Assembly: GCF_019139675.1 (NCBI RefSeq)
Contig: NZ_CP077077.1
Location: 1,178,001-1,242,000 of the forward strand
From: Pseudomonas maumuensis
GTDB taxonomy: Bacteria; Pseudomonadota; Gammaproteobacteria; Pseudomonadales; Pseudomonadaceae
Direction: 5' to 3'
Length of the DNA stretch: 64,000 nucleotides
Positions 8,979 through 19,351 of this stretch are shown here, piece after piece; within the stretch, counting starts at the first letter, position 1, and every line of letters starts with the position of its first letter. A program made the position numbers and the translations under genes. A model generated the notes under the pieces. It saw nothing but the letters and a program-made list of their open reading frames with translations, ran no database searches and was not told where the DNA came from.

Positions 8979-9931
8979 AAGACCTGCTGGTTGGCGACAT
9001 TGGTGGTACCAATGCACGTTTTGCCCTGTGGCGCGGTAACCAGTTGCAGGCGGTCCAGGTGCTGGCCACCGCCGACTACACCAGCCCCGAACAGGCCATC
9101 GAGGCCTATCTGGCCGACCAGGGCATTGCCCGTGGCGGCTTGGCGGCGGTGTGCCTGGCAGTGGCAGGTCCGGTGGACGGTGACGAATTCCGCTTTACCA
9201 ACAACCACTGGCGCCTGAGCCGCAGCGCGTTCTGCCAGACGCTGCAGGTCGATCGCCTGTTGTTGATCAACGACTTTTCCGCGATGGCGCTGGGCATGAC
9301 CCGCCTGCGCGCTGGCGAATGCCGTGAGGTCTGCGCAGGTCAGGCCGATCCATCGCGCCCGGCGCTGGTGATCGGCCCCGGCACCGGGCTCGGCGTGGGC
9401 AGCCTGCTGCGCCACGGTGAGCACTGGCTGGCGCTGCCGGGGGAGGGCGGGCATGTCGACCTGCCGGTGGGCAATGCCCGCGAAGCGGCGATTCATCAGG
9501 AAATCCATCGGCAGATCGGCCATGTCAGTGCCGAGACCGTACTCAGTGGCGGTGGGTTGGTGCGCTTGTACCAGGCCATCTGTGCGCTCGATGGTGCAAC
9601 GCCGACGCACAAGACCCCGGCGCAGATCACCGACGCGGCGCTGGCCAACGAGCCACGGGCGCTGGCGGTGGTCGAGCAGTTTTGCCGGTTCCTCGGCCGG
9701 GTGGCGGGCAACAATGTGCTCACCCTCGGCGCGCGGGGGGGCGTCTACATTGTCGGTGGCGTGATTCCACGTTTCGCCGAGCTGTTCCTGCGCAGCGGCT
9801 TTGCCGCGAGCTTCGCCGACAAGGGCTGCATGAGTGGTTACTTCGCCGGGGTGCCGGTATGGCTGGTGACGGCGGAGTTTTCCGGGTTGCTGGGGGCCGG
9901 GGTGGCCTTGCAGCAGTCACTGGGCGACTGA
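8975..9931 (+). CDS. glk: Glucokinase
   Basis: This encodes 318 residues from a GTG that overlaps the edd stop. It phosphorylates glucose to glucose-6-phosphate with ATP in the cytoplasm. The N-terminal phosphate motif [13 protein letters not shown], the [11 protein letters not shown] region and the [11 protein letters not shown] active-site stretch fit the bacterial Glk family. It supplies glucose-6-phosphate to zwf, pgl, edd and eda, all in this window, from glucose imported by the gts system. Confidence 0.95.
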   Translation: MKDLLVGDIGGTNARFALWRGNQLQAVQVLATADYTSPEQAIEAYLADQGIARGGLAAVCLAVAGPVDGDEFRFTNNHWRLSRSAFCQTLQVDRLLLINDFSAMALGMTRLRAGECREVCAGQADPSRPALVIGPGTGLGVGSLLRHGEHWLALPGEGGHVDLPVGNAREAAIHQEIHRQIGHVSAETVLSGGGLVRLYQAICALDGATPTHKTPAQITDAALANEPRALAVVEQFCRFLGRVAGNNVLTLGARGGVYIVGGVIPRFAELFLRSGFAASFADKGCMSGYFAGVPVWLVTAEFSGLLGAGVALQQSLGD

Positions 9932-9999
9932 TCGCTGGGGCCGAGAAGCCGCCCCGACAGCAGACACAAAGATCTGCGTTTACAAGAGGACTGACCATT

Positions 10000-10722
10000 G
10001 TGACCACTGCCGGCAAATCGATCCTGATGGTCGACGACGACCAGGACATCCGTGAACTGCTGCAGACCTACCTCGCCCGCTGCGGCCTGCAGGTGCATGC
10101 CGAACCTGACGGCCAGGGCTTTCGCCGCGCCCTGGACGCCAACCCCTACGACCTGGTGATCCTCGACGTGATGCTGCCCGACGAAGACGGCTTCAGCCTG
10201 TGTCGCTGGGTTCGTCAGCACCCACGCCAGGCGCGGGTGCCGATCATCATGCTCACCGCCAGTTCCGACGAAGCCGACCGGGTCATCGGCCTGGAACTGG
10301 GCGCCGACGACTACCTCGGCAAACCCTTCAGCCCACGAGAACTGCAGGCGCGGATCAAGGCCTTGTTGCGTCGTGCCGATTTCGGCCAGGCGGCACCGAC
10401 GAGTGCGGTGCTGGCCTTCGATGACTGGCGGCTGGACACGATCAGCCACCGCCTGTTCCACCGCGACGGCGAAGAGGTGATCCTCTCCGGCGCCGACTTC
10501 GCCCTGCTCAAACTGTTTCTCGATCACCCGCAGCAGATCCTCGACCGCGACACCATCGGCAACGCCACCCGTGGCCGCGAGCCGATGCCGCTGGACCGTA
10601 TCGTCGACATGGCGGTCAGCCGCCTGCGCCAGCGCCTGCGCGACACGGAAAAACCACCCCGGCTGATCCGCACCGTACGCGGCAGCGGCTACCTGCTGGC
10701 GGCCAATGTCTGCCCGGCCTGA
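10000..10722 (+). CDS. gltR: OmpR-family response regulator of glucose transport
   Basis: This encodes 240 residues from a GTG preceded by GAGGA at about nine bases. The receiver domain has acidic DDD at 12-14, the phosphorylated Asp56 in LVILDVMLPDEDG and the conserved LGKPF lysine; a winged-helix C-terminal domain follows. It lies between glk and a sensor kinase whose start overlaps its last 17 bases. In P. putida and P. aeruginosa the GltR/GtrS pair controls the glucose ABC transporter and porin genes, which follow here. Confidence 0.92.
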   Translation: MTTAGKSILMVDDDQDIRELLQTYLARCGLQVHAEPDGQGFRRALDANPYDLVILDVMLPDEDGFSLCRWVRQHPRQARVPIIMLTASSDEADRVIGLELGADDYLGKPFSPRELQARIKALLRRADFGQAAPTSAVLAFDDWRLDTISHRLFHRDGEEVILSGADFALLKLFLDHPQQILDRDTIGNATRGREPMPLDRIVDMAVSRLRQRLRDTEKPPRLIRTVRGSGYLLAANVCPA

Positions 10723-12160
10723 CGAGCGTCGCTGGCGCCTGCTGCCGCGCTCGCTGCTGGGGCGCATGCTGCTGCTTACCTTGCTGGTGGTGTTGCTGGC
10801 CCAGGGCCTGTCCAGCGTGATCTGGGTCGCGCAGCTGCGCGCCAGCCAGCTGCAGGGCCTGCGCGCCAGCGCCAGCAGCCTCGCGCATTCGATGAGTGCC
10901 AGTGTCAGCTACTTCCGCTCGTTGCCGGTGGCCTATCGGCCCATGGTGCTGGACCAGTTGCGCAGCATGGGCGGCACGCGCTTCTTCGTCTCGCTCAACG
11001 TCAAGCCGCTGGAAATGCCGGTGTTGCCGATCACCCCGCGCAAGCAGGCGGTGATCGACGTGTTCCAGGAGGTGTTGCACGAGCGTCTTGGCCAGCAGAT
11101 GGAGATCTCCGTGGAGTTCGTCAGCCCTGACGATCTGCGCATCTTCAACAGCGGCCTGAAGCTTGATGAGCTGCCCCGCTCCTGGGCGCACTATTCGTTG
11201 ACCCTCGAGCCGCTCAATCCGCCGGTGCTGGTGACCCAGATCCGCCTCGGCGAAGGCGAGTGGCTGTACATCGCCTCGCTGCTGCCCGAGCCCTACACCA
11301 GCCTCGAAGCCGAACGCCTGCCGCGTCAGCAGATCGGCTTCATTGCCCTGACTACCGTGTTGTTGCTGCTGTTCATCGGCCTGCTGGTGCATTGGCAGAG
11401 CCGGCCGCTCAAGCGCCTGGCACGGGCGGCGCGGGAAATGTCGCTGGGCGCCGACGTGGCCCCGGTGGCCGAGGGCGGCGGTAGCGAGGTGGTCGAGGTG
11501 GGGCGGGCGTTCAACAGCATGCGCGAACGGATCAGTCGCTACCTGACCGAACGCTCCCAGCTGTTCAGCGCCATTTCCCACGACCTGCGCACTCCGATCA
11601 CGCGCCTGCGCCTGCGGGTCGAACTGCTCGAGGACGAGAAGCTGCAAGCGAAGTTCAGTCGCGACCTCGACGAGCTGGAGTTGCTGGTCAAGGGCGCGCT
11701 GCAATGCGTCAAGGACACCGACATTCACGAGAACATCGAGCCGATCGATCTCAACCAGGTGCTGGAGATGCTCGCCGAACCTTACCTCGGCGATGGGCGC
11801 ATCACCCTCGAGGGGCGGGCGTTGGCGCCGTACCCCGGCAAGTCGCTGGCCCTGCGCCGCTGCATCGGCAACCTGATCGACAACGCCATCAAGTATGGCG
11901 AGCGGGCTCACCTGCGGATCCTCGACAGTGCCGAGAGCTTCGTCCTGCAGGTGGACGACCAGGGGCCGGGGGTGCCGGAACAACGGCTGGAACAGGTGTT
12001 CGAGCCGCACTTCCGCCTGGCCGGGCAGCAGCAGGGGTATGGGCTGGGGCTGGGCATAGCGCGCAACATCGCCCATAGCCATGGCGGCGAGGTGAGCCTG
12101 TTGAACCTGCGCGAGGGTGGGTTGCGGGTGACCTTGTACCTGCCGCGTACAGCCGAATGA
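10706..12160 (+). CDS. gtrS: Sensor histidine kinase of the GltR system
   Basis: This encodes 484 residues. An N-terminal membrane helix (LLLTLLVVLLAQGL) is followed by a periplasmic sensor region of about 170 residues, a second helix near residues 213-230 and a HAMP segment. The dimerisation motif AISHDLRTPITR carries the phospho-accepting His292, and the ATPase domain has the N box (GNLIDNAIKYGE) and DDQGPGVP. The start overlaps the end of gltR, indicating coupling. The family ligand in P. aeruginosa is 2-ketogluconate or 6-phosphogluconate; the ligand here is not visible. Confidence 0.92.
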   Translation: MSARPDERRWRLLPRSLLGRMLLLTLLVVLLAQGLSSVIWVAQLRASQLQGLRASASSLAHSMSASVSYFRSLPVAYRPMVLDQLRSMGGTRFFVSLNVKPLEMPVLPITPRKQAVIDVFQEVLHERLGQQMEISVEFVSPDDLRIFNSGLKLDELPRSWAHYSLTLEPLNPPVLVTQIRLGEGEWLYIASLLPEPYTSLEAERLPRQQIGFIALTTVLLLLFIGLLVHWQSRPLKRLARAAREMSLGADVAPVAEGGGSEVVEVGRAFNSMRERISRYLTERSQLFSAISHDLRTPITRLRLRVELLEDEKLQAKFSRDLDELELLVKGALQCVKDTDIHENIEPIDLNQVLEMLAEPYLGDGRITLEGRALAPYPGKSLALRRCIGNLIDNAIKYGERAHLRILDSAESFVLQVDDQGPGVPEQRLEQVFEPHFRLAGQQQGYGLGLGIARNIAHSHGGEVSLLNLREGGLRVTLYLPRTAE

Positions 12161-12276
12161 GCTCTTGTCGCGGCGCAGCGATGTAACGATGTGGTGACAA
12201 TCGAGCCGGTCTTCGTGACATGCCAGCCAGGACGGCTGACTAGAATCGGCTGACAACAACAAGGAAGACCACGCCC

Positions 12277-13494
12277 ATGGCCAACCGCTGGATCGACTCC
12301 CCGACACACCATGCCTGGCTCGACGCCGAGGCCCTGCGCCTGCTCGCCTTCGCCAGGGCCTCGCGCCTGCCCCAGGGGTTCGGCAACCTCGATGACGAAG
12401 GCCGCCTGCCCCGTTGCGCCCTGGCCGAGACCATGAACACCGCGCGCATGACCCACAGCTTTGCCCTGGCGCATATCCAGGGCGTTCCGGGTTGCCGCGA
12501 GCTGGTCGAGCATGGCGTCGGCGCCCTGCAAGGCCCGTTGCGCGACCAGGAGCATGACGGCTGGTACGCGCAGCCCGAAGGTCATGGTGACACTGGCAAG
12601 GCCGCCTACCTGCACGCCTTTGTCGTCCTCGCCGCCAGCTCGGCGGTGGTGGCGGGCATCAGCCAGGCATCGGCGTTGCTGGAGGCGGTGACCCAGGTTA
12701 TCGATCAGCGCTTCTGGTGCGAAGAGGAGGGTGCCCTGCGCGAGTCGTTCTCCCGCGACTGGCAACAGGCGGAGGCCTACCGGGGTGCCAACAGCAACAT
12801 GCATGGCGTCGAGGCGTTCCTCGCCCTGGCCGACGTGACCGGCGATACCCGGTGGTTGCTGCGCGCTCAACGGATCGTCGAGCGCTTGATCCTGACCCGC
12901 GCCGCTGCCGACGGTATGCGCGTCACGGAGCATTTCGATGCGCAGTGGCAGGCGCTCCCCGACTACAACCGCGAAAACCCCGCCGATGGCTTCCGTCCTT
13001 ACGGGACCACGCCCGGCCACGCCTTCGAATGGGCGCGTCTGGTGCTGCACCTGGAGGCGGCCCTGCAAAGGGCGCAACTGCCCGCGCCAGAGTCCTTGCT
13101 GCCAGCCGCCCGGGGCTTGTTCGACAGCGCCTGCCGCCACGCCTGGCAGGCCGATGGCGCGTTAGGCCTGGTCTACACCCTGGATTGGCATAACCGCCCG
13201 GTGGTGCGCGAGCGCCTGCACTGGGTGCATGCCGAGGCCTGTGCCACTGCCGCGGCGTTGTTGCGACGTACCGGTGAAGCCCAGTACGAACACTGGTACC
13301 GCTGTTTCTGGGACTTCATCGCCAGTCACTTCATCGACCGTGCCCACGGCAGCTGGCACCACGAACTCGACCCGGCGCTGCTGCCCAGCGCGCGCATCTG
13401 GGGCGGCAAGCCCGACCTCTACCACGCCTACCAGGCCCTGCTGCTGCCGCGCCTGCCGCTGGCGCCGAGCCTGGCCACGGCCCTGGCTTTGTAA
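12277..13494 (+). CDS. AGE-family sugar epimerase/isomerase
   Basis: This encodes 405 residues. The architecture is an (alpha/alpha)6 barrel of the N-acylglucosamine 2-epimerase/YihS/mannose isomerase family, with [53 protein letters not shown] and [13 protein letters not shown] providing the conserved His, Arg and Glu positions. Such enzymes interconvert aldoses and ketoses (mannose/fructose) or epimerise at C2. It sits between gtrS and the gts transporter, suggesting that it brings mannose or fructose into glucose metabolism, but the substrate is not determined. Part of the gts region regulatory DNA probably lies upstream, in the 116-bp gap after gtrS. Confidence 0.82.
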   Translation: MANRWIDSPTHHAWLDAEALRLLAFARASRLPQGFGNLDDEGRLPRCALAETMNTARMTHSFALAHIQGVPGCRELVEHGVGALQGPLRDQEHDGWYAQPEGHGDTGKAAYLHAFVVLAASSAVVAGISQASALLEAVTQVIDQRFWCEEEGALRESFSRDWQQAEAYRGANSNMHGVEAFLALADVTGDTRWLLRAQRIVERLILTRAAADGMRVTEHFDAQWQALPDYNRENPADGFRPYGTTPGHAFEWARLVLHLEAALQRAQLPAPESLLPAARGLFDSACRHAWQADGALGLVYTLDWHNRPVVRERLHWVHAEACATAAALLRRTGEAQYEHWYRCFWDFIASHFIDRAHGSWHHELDPALLPSARIWGGKPDLYHAYQALLLPRLPLAPSLATALAL

Positions 13495-13609
13495 CCAAAC
13501 GATGACATTCGCGCATCCGTTCGTTACCTGGCGCCGGGCGCGACCTCCCTACACTCCATGCCATGCAAGCGACAGTCTTGCCTCGCATAACAACAAGAAA
13601 GGTAATCCC

Positions 13610-14896
13610 ATGCATCCGACGCTTCGTCTCGCCGCCGCGATCTCCTTCGCCTCCCTGTTCTCCCTCAGTGCCCAGGCCGCCGATGCCAAAGGCAGCGTGG
13701 AAGTCGTCCATTGGTGGACCTCCGGCGGCGAGAAGGCCGCGGTCGACGTGCTCAAGGCCCAGGTCGAGAAGGACGGCTTCACTTGGAAGGACGGCGCCGT
13801 GGCTGGCGGCGGTGGTGCCACTGCCATGACCGTGCTCAAGAGCCGCGCCGTGGCCGGCAACCCGCCCGGGGTCGCGCAGATCAAGGGCCCGGATATCCAG
13901 GACTGGGCCGCTACCGGGTTGCTCGATCCCGACGTGCTCAAGGACGTGGCCAAGGACGAGAAGTGGGACGGCCTGCTCGACAAGAAGGTCGCCGACACCG
14001 TCAAGTACGACGGCGATTATGTGGCCGTGCCGGTGAACATCCACCGTATCAACTGGCTGTGGATCAACCCTGAGGTGTTCAAGAAGGCCGGCATCGACAA
14101 GGCGCCGACCACCCTCGACGAATTCTACGCCGCCGCCGACAAGCTCAAGGCCGCCGGTTTCATCCCGCTCGCCCACGGTGGCCAGCCCTGGCAGGACAGC
14201 ACCGTGTTTGAGAGCGTGGTGCTCTCGGTGATGGGCGTCGAGGGCTACAAGAAGGCCCTGGTCGAGCTGGACGAAAAAGCCCTGACCGGCCCCGAGATGG
14301 TCAAGGCGCTCACCGAGCTGAAGAAGGTCGCCACCTACATGGACCCGGACGGCAAGGGCCAGGACTGGAACCTTGAAGCGGCCAAGGTCATCAACGGCAA
14401 GGCCGGCATGCAGATCATGGGCGACTGGGCCAAGAGCGAATGGACGCTGGCGAAGAAGACCGCCGGCAAGGACTACCAGTGCGTGGCCTTCCCGGGCACC
14501 GACCAGGCCTTCCTCTACAACATCGACTCGCTGGTGGTGTTCAAGCAGAAGGACAAGGGTACCGCGGCAGGCCAGCAGGACATCGCCCGCAAGGTGCTGG
14601 GCGAAGACTTCCAGAAGGTCTTCAGCATCAACAAGGGCTCGATCCCGGTGCGTAACGACATGCTTGCCGACATGGGCAAGTACGGCTTCGACAGCTGCGC
14701 CCAGACGGCGGCCAAGGACTTCCTGGCCGACGCCAAGTCCGGCGGCCTGCAACCGAGCATGGCGCACAACATGGCCACCACCCTGGCGGTACAGGGGGCG
14801 TTCTTCGATGTGGTGACCAACTACATCAACGATCCCAAGGCCGATCCGGCCGACGCGGCGAAGAAGCTGGCCGCAGCCGTCAACGCCGCCAAGTAA
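13610..14896 (+). CDS. gtsA: Glucose ABC transporter, periplasmic sugar-binding protein
   Basis: This encodes 428 residues. A signal peptide (cleavage near [14 protein letters not shown] LSAQAA) precedes a family 1 solute-binding fold with [13 protein letters not shown] at the mature N-terminus and aromatic sugar-stacking residues. The ATG at 13610 has AAAGG seven bases upstream. It delivers glucose, and probably mannose, to GtsBCD. A REP inverted pair occupies the 134-bp gap before gtsB, a position that often leaves the abundant binding-protein mRNA more stable than the downstream part. Confidence 0.94.
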   Translation: MHPTLRLAAAISFASLFSLSAQAADAKGSVEVVHWWTSGGEKAAVDVLKAQVEKDGFTWKDGAVAGGGGATAMTVLKSRAVAGNPPGVAQIKGPDIQDWAATGLLDPDVLKDVAKDEKWDGLLDKKVADTVKYDGDYVAVPVNIHRINWLWINPEVFKKAGIDKAPTTLDEFYAAADKLKAAGFIPLAHGGQPWQDSTVFESVVLSVMGVEGYKKALVELDEKALTGPEMVKALTELKKVATYMDPDGKGQDWNLEAAKVINGKAGMQIMGDWAKSEWTLAKKTAGKDYQCVAFPGTDQAFLYNIDSLVVFKQKDKGTAAGQQDIARKVLGEDFQKVFSINKGSIPVRNDMLADMGKYGFDSCAQTAAKDFLADAKSGGLQPSMAHNMATTLAVQGAFFDVVTNYINDPKADPADAAKKLAAAVNAAK

Positions 14897-14905
14897 GGAT
14901 CTGAC

Positions 14906-14997
14906 GGCCCTATCGCCGGCAAGCCGGCTCCCACAGGTACAGCGATCAGCCTGAGCACACCTGTACCTGTGGGAGCTGGCTTGCCAGCGATGAGGCC
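14906..14997. repeat. Paired REP elements (BIME) between gtsA and gtsB
   Basis: Two REP units face each other: CCGGCAAGCCGGCTCCCACA on the left and TGTGGGAGCTGGCTTGCCAG on the right, with GGCC at the outer edges and GTACCTG-type complementarity inside. They can fold into one long hairpin of about 35 bp per arm with a 22-base loop. Location within the gts operon suggests differential mRNA stability. Confidence 0.85.
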
Positions 14998-15030
14998 CAT
15001 GCAGGCAATCTCGCATCGGGAACCCAGATC

Positions 15031-15939
15031 ATGACTACAGCAACCGCCCGCCTGCGGGCCTCACCCCTGGATGCGCTGCAGCGCTGGCTGCCGAAGCTGG
15101 TGCTGGCGCCGAGCATGTTCATCGTCCTGGTGGGCTTCTACGGCTACATCCTGTGGACCTTTGTCCTCTCGTTCACCACCTCGACCTTCCTGCCTACCTA
15201 CAAGTGGGCGGGCCTGGCGCAGTACGCCCGGCTGTTCGACAACGACCGCTGGTGGGTGGCGAGCAAGAACCTGCTGCTGTTCGGCGGGCTGTTCATCGGC
15301 ATCACCCTGGCCATCGGCGTGTTCCTTGCGGTGCTGCTCGACCAGCGCATCCGCCGCGAAGGCTTCATCCGCACCATCTACCTGTACCCCATGGCGCTGT
15401 CGATGATCGTTACCGGTACCGCCTGGAAGTGGCTGCTCAACCCCGGCATGGGCCTGGACAAGCTGCTGCGTGACTGGGGCTGGGAAGGCTTTCGCCTGGA
15501 CTGGCTGATCGATCCCGACCGCGTGGTCTATTGCCTGGTGATCGCTGCCGTGTGGCAGGCCTCGGGCTTCATCATGGCGATGTTCCTCGCCGGCCTGCGC
15601 GGCGTCGACCAGTCGATCATCCGCGCCGCCCAGCTCGATGGCGCCAGCCTGCCGCGCATCTACTGGACCGTGGTGCTGCCCAGCCTGCGCCCGGTGTTCT
15701 TCAGCTCGCTGATGATCCTCGCGCACATCGCGATCAAGAGCTTCGACCTGGTGGCGGCGATGACCGCGGGCGGGCCGGGCTACTCCTCGGACCTGCCAGC
15801 GATGTTCATGTACTCGTTCACCTTCAGCCGTGGGCAGATGGGCATGGGCTCGGCCAGCGCCATCCTCATGCTGGGCGCGATCCTGGCGATCATCGTCCCC
15901 TACCTGTACTCCGAACTGCGGGGCAAACGCCATGATTAG
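15031..15939 (+). CDS. gtsB: Glucose ABC transporter permease 1
   Basis: This encodes 302 residues with six predicted membrane helices. The coupling motif for the ATPase, RAAQLDGASLPRIYWTVVLP, matches the EAA loop of family 1 sugar permeases (MalF/UgpA type). The stop overlaps the gtsC start by eight bases. It forms the membrane channel with GtsC in the inner membrane. Confidence 0.94.
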   Translation: MTTATARLRASPLDALQRWLPKLVLAPSMFIVLVGFYGYILWTFVLSFTTSTFLPTYKWAGLAQYARLFDNDRWWVASKNLLLFGGLFIGITLAIGVFLAVLLDQRIRREGFIRTIYLYPMALSMIVTGTAWKWLLNPGMGLDKLLRDWGWEGFRLDWLIDPDRVVYCLVIAAVWQASGFIMAMFLAGLRGVDQSIIRAAQLDGASLPRIYWTVVLPSLRPVFFSSLMILAHIAIKSFDLVAAMTAGGPGYSSDLPAMFMYSFTFSRGQMGMGSASAILMLGAILAIIVPYLYSELRGKRHD

Positions 15940-16777
15940 TCCTGTCGACAAACCCGCGCTGAACCTCAGCCGCATCGCCATCCACGCGGTGCTGCTGCTG
16001 GCGGTGCTGCTGTACCTGGTGCCGCTGGTGGTCATGCTGCTGACCAGCTTCAAGACCCCCGAGGACATCGGCAGCGGCAACCTGCTGAGCTGGCCGGCGG
16101 CGTTCACTGGCATCGGCTGGGCCAAGGCCTGGGCCACGGTCAACGGCTACTTCCTCAACTCGATCCTGATCACCGTGCCGGCGGTGCTGATCTCCACGGC
16201 CATCGGCGCGCTCAACGGCTACGTGCTGTCGATGTGGCGCTTCCGTGGCTCGCAGCTGTTCTTCGGCCTGCTGCTGTTCGGCTGCTTCCTGCCGTTCCAG
16301 ACCGTGCTGCTGCCGGCCTCGTTCACCCTCGGCAAGCTGGGCCTGGCCAGCACCACCAGCGGCCTGGTGCTGGTGCATGTGGTGTACGGCCTGGCCTTCA
16401 CCACATTGTTCTTCCGCAACTACTACGTGAGCATCCCCGAGGCGCTGGTCAAGGCCGCGCGCCTGGACGGCGCCGGGTTCTTCACCATCTTCGGGCGGAT
16501 CATCCTGCCGATGTCGACGCCGATCATCATGGTCTGCCTGATCTGGCAGTTCACCCAGATCTGGAACGACTTCCTGTTCGGCGTGGTGTTCTCCAGCGGC
16601 GACTCGCAACCGATCACCGTGGCCCTGAACAACCTGGTCAACACCAGCACCGGGGCCAAGGAATATAACGTCGACATGGCCGCGGCGATGATCGCCGGGC
16701 TGCCGACGCTGCTGGTCTACGTGATTGCGGGCAAGTATTTCGTGCGCGGGCTGACCGCCGGCGCGGTCAAGGGGTAA
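15932..16777 (+). CDS. gtsC: Glucose ABC transporter permease 2
   Basis: This encodes 281 residues, with six membrane helices and the EAA loop EALVKAARLDGAGFFTIFGR. It is of the MalG/UgpE type. The ATG at 15932 lies inside the last codons of gtsB in another frame, typical of tightly coupled permease pairs. Three bases separate its stop from the ATPase gene. Confidence 0.94.
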   Translation: MISPVDKPALNLSRIAIHAVLLLAVLLYLVPLVVMLLTSFKTPEDIGSGNLLSWPAAFTGIGWAKAWATVNGYFLNSILITVPAVLISTAIGALNGYVLSMWRFRGSQLFFGLLLFGCFLPFQTVLLPASFTLGKLGLASTTSGLVLVHVVYGLAFTTLFFRNYYVSIPEALVKAARLDGAGFFTIFGRIILPMSTPIIMVCLIWQFTQIWNDFLFGVVFSSGDSQPITVALNNLVNTSTGAKEYNVDMAAAMIAGLPTLLVYVIAGKYFVRGLTAGAVKG

Positions 16778-16780
16778 GTC

Positions 16781-17935
16781 ATGGCAACACTCGAACTTCG
16801 CAATGTGCACAAGACCTATGGCGCGGGCCTGCCGGACACGCTCAAGGACATCCAGCTGGCGATCAAGGACGGCGAGTTCCTGATCCTGGTCGGGCCCTCG
16901 GGCTGCGGCAAGTCGACGCTGATGAACTGCATCGCCGGCCTGGAAAGCATCAGCGGCGGGGCGATCCTCATCGACGACGAGGATGTCAGCGGCATGAGCC
17001 CCAAGGATCGCGACATCGCCATGGTGTTCCAGTCCTACGCGCTGTACCCGACCATGAACGTGCGCGACAACATCGCCTTTGGCCTGAAGATCCGCAAGAT
17101 GTCCCAGGCCGCCATCGACGAGGAGGTGGCGCGGGTCGCCAAGCTGTTGCAGATCGAGCACCTGCTGGGGCGCAAGCCCGGGCAGCTGTCCGGCGGCCAG
17201 CAGCAGCGCGTGGCCATGGGCCGGGCGCTGGCGCGGCGGCCGAAGATCTACCTGTTCGATGAACCGCTGTCGAACCTCGACGCCAAGCTGCGGGTGGAGA
17301 TGCGCACCGAGATCAAGCTGATGCACCAGCGCCTGAAGACCACCACGGTGTATGTCACCCATGACCAGATCGAGGCCATGACCCTGGGCGACAAGGTGGC
17401 GGTGATGAAGGACGGCATCATCCAGCAGTTCGGCACCCCGCAGCAGATCTACAACGACCCGGCCAACCTGTTCGTCGCCAGTTTCATCGGCTCGCCGCCG
17501 ATGAATTTCATCCCCGTGCGCCTGATGAAGCAGGACGGGCGGGTGCTGGCGCTGCTCGACAGCGGCCAGGCGCGCTGCGAGCTGCCGCTGGGCGTGGCGG
17601 CGGACGAGGTGGAAGGGCGCGAGATCATTCTCGGCGTGCGTCCTGAACAAATCTCGCTGGGCGCCGCCGAGGGCAACGGCATGCCCGCTATTCGCGCCGA
17701 AGTACAGGTCACCGAGCCCACCGGCCCGGACCTGCTGGTGTTCGTCACCCTCAACCAGACCAAGGTCTGCTGCCGCCTGGCACCGGATGTGGCGTGCCGG
17801 GTCGGCGACAGCCTCAACCTGCAGTTCGACCCGGCGCGGGTGCTGCTGTTCGACGCAGACAGCGGCGAACGCCTCGACCTCGCCGCCAATAGCACTGCCA
17901 TCAAGGACAACGTGACTCGCTTCAAAGGCCGTTGA
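16781..17935 (+). CDS. gtsD: Glucose ABC transporter ATPase (MalK/UgpC type)
   Basis: This encodes 384 residues. Walker A GPSGCGKST, Q-loop VFQSYALYP, signature LSGGQQQR, Walker B YLFDEPLSNLD and the switch histidine in VTHDQIEAM are all intact. A C-terminal MalK-like OB/TOBE domain follows (GVRPEQI). It energises GtsBC on the cytoplasmic face. Confidence 0.95.
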   Translation: MATLELRNVHKTYGAGLPDTLKDIQLAIKDGEFLILVGPSGCGKSTLMNCIAGLESISGGAILIDDEDVSGMSPKDRDIAMVFQSYALYPTMNVRDNIAFGLKIRKMSQAAIDEEVARVAKLLQIEHLLGRKPGQLSGGQQQRVAMGRALARRPKIYLFDEPLSNLDAKLRVEMRTEIKLMHQRLKTTTVYVTHDQIEAMTLGDKVAVMKDGIIQQFGTPQQIYNDPANLFVASFIGSPPMNFIPVRLMKQDGRVLALLDSGQARCELPLGVAADEVEGREIILGVRPEQISLGAAEGNGMPAIRAEVQVTEPTGPDLLVFVTLNQTKVCCRLAPDVACRVGDSLNLQFDPARVLLFDADSGERLDLAANSTAIKDNVTRFKGR

Positions 17936-17978
17936 ATCGTCTAGAACAATGCATAACAAGAAAAGAGGACGCAAAGGG

Positions 17979-19322
17979 ATGGAACATCGCAATCGCATCA
18001 AGACCCTGGGATCGCTCGCCTTGCTGGCGCTGGTCGGCAGCAGCGGGGCCCAGGCCGCCGAGGCTTTCTCGTCGGAATCGAAATGGATGACCGGCGACTG
18101 GGGCGGCACCCGCACCGAGCTGCTGGAGAAGGGCTACGACTTCACCCTCGACTACGTTGGCGAAGTGGCCGGCAACCTGCACGGTGGCTACAACGACGAC
18201 AAGACCGCGCGCTACAGCGACCAGTTCGCCCTCGGTGCGCACCTGGATCTGGAGAAGATCTTCGGCTGGAAGGACACCGAGTTCAAGCTGGCGATCACCG
18301 AGCGCAGCGGTCGTAACCTGTCCAACGACCGCATCAGCGACCCGCGTGCCGGGCAGTTCAGCTCGGTGCAGGAGGTCTGGGGGCGCGGCCAGACCTGGCG
18401 CCTGACGCAGATGTGGGTCAAGCAGAAGTACTTCGACGGCGCGCTGGACGTGAAAGTCGGCCGCTTCGGCGAGGGCGAGGACTTCAACAGTTTCCCCTGC
18501 GACTTCCAGAACCTGGCCTTCTGCGGCTCGCAGGTGGGCAACTGGGTCGGCGGCATCTGGTACAACTGGCCGGTCAGCCAGTGGGCGCTGCGGGTCAAGT
18601 ACAACATCACCCCGGAATTCTTCGTCCAGGTCGGCGCCTATGAACAGAACCCGTCGAACCTGGAGACCGGCAACGGCTTCAAGCTCAGCGGCAGCGGCAC
18701 CAAGGGCGCGATTCTGCCAGTGGAAGCGGTGTGGTCGCCGAAGGTCAACGGCCTGCCGGGCGAGTATCGGCTGGGCTACTACTACAGCACCGCCAAGGCC
18801 GACGACGTCTACGACGACATCAACGGCAACCCGCAGGCGCTGACCGGCGCGGCGTTCAAGTCGCACTCCAGCAAGCACGGCTGGTGGGTGGTAGCCCAGC
18901 AGCAGGTCACCGCCCATGCCGGCGACGTCAACCGCGGCCTGAGCCTGTTCGCCAACTTCACCGTGCATGACAAGGCCACCAACGTGGTCGACAACTACCA
19001 GCAGGTCGGCCTGGTCTACAAAGGCGCCTTCGATGCCCGGCCCAAGGACGACATCGGCTTCGGCATCGCCCGCATCCACGTCAATGACGATGTGAAGAAG
19101 CGCGCCGAGCTGCTCAATGCCCAGTCCGGCATCAACGACTACGACAACCCGGGCTTTGCGCCGCTGCAGCGCACCGAGTACAACGCCGAGCTCTACTACG
19201 GCTTCCACGTCACCAACTGGCTGACCGTGCGCCCGAACCTGCAGTACATCAAGAGCCCGGGCGGTGTGGACGAAGTGGACAACGCGCTGGTCGCGGGGTT
19301 GAAGATTCAGTCGTCATTCTGA
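17979..19322 (+). CDS. oprB: Carbohydrate-selective porin OprB
   Basis: This encodes 447 residues from the ATG at 17979, which has GAGGA nine bases upstream; an in-frame ATG at 17949 has no ribosome site. A signal peptide ends at AQAAEA. The mature start SKWMTGDWGGTRTELLEKGYDF is the OprB signature (quoted in part: WMTGDWGGTRTELLEKG). The barrel ends with IQSSF, a typical C-terminal Phe. It lets glucose across the outer membrane for GtsA and the periplasmic glucose oxidation pathway, and is probably transcribed with gtsABCD. Confidence 0.94.
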   Translation: MEHRNRIKTLGSLALLALVGSSGAQAAEAFSSESKWMTGDWGGTRTELLEKGYDFTLDYVGEVAGNLHGGYNDDKTARYSDQFALGAHLDLEKIFGWKDTEFKLAITERSGRNLSNDRISDPRAGQFSSVQEVWGRGQTWRLTQMWVKQKYFDGALDVKVGRFGEGEDFNSFPCDFQNLAFCGSQVGNWVGGIWYNWPVSQWALRVKYNITPEFFVQVGAYEQNPSNLETGNGFKLSGSGTKGAILPVEAVWSPKVNGLPGEYRLGYYYSTAKADDVYDDINGNPQALTGAAFKSHSSKHGWWVVAQQQVTAHAGDVNRGLSLFANFTVHDKATNVVDNYQQVGLVYKGAFDARPKDDIGFGIARIHVNDDVKKRAELLNAQSGINDYDNPGFAPLQRTEYNAELYYGFHVTNWLTVRPNLQYIKSPGGVDEVDNALVAGLKIQSSF

Positions 19323-19351
19323 GAAAAATTGTTGTAAATTTACGCCATCCA

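Noticed and set aside
15890..18115. 741-codon minus-strand open frame opposite the gts genes
   Set aside because: Its translation is rich in His, Gln and Asp repeats typical of antisense to GC-biased genes, while GtsC and GtsD motifs are intact on the plus strand.
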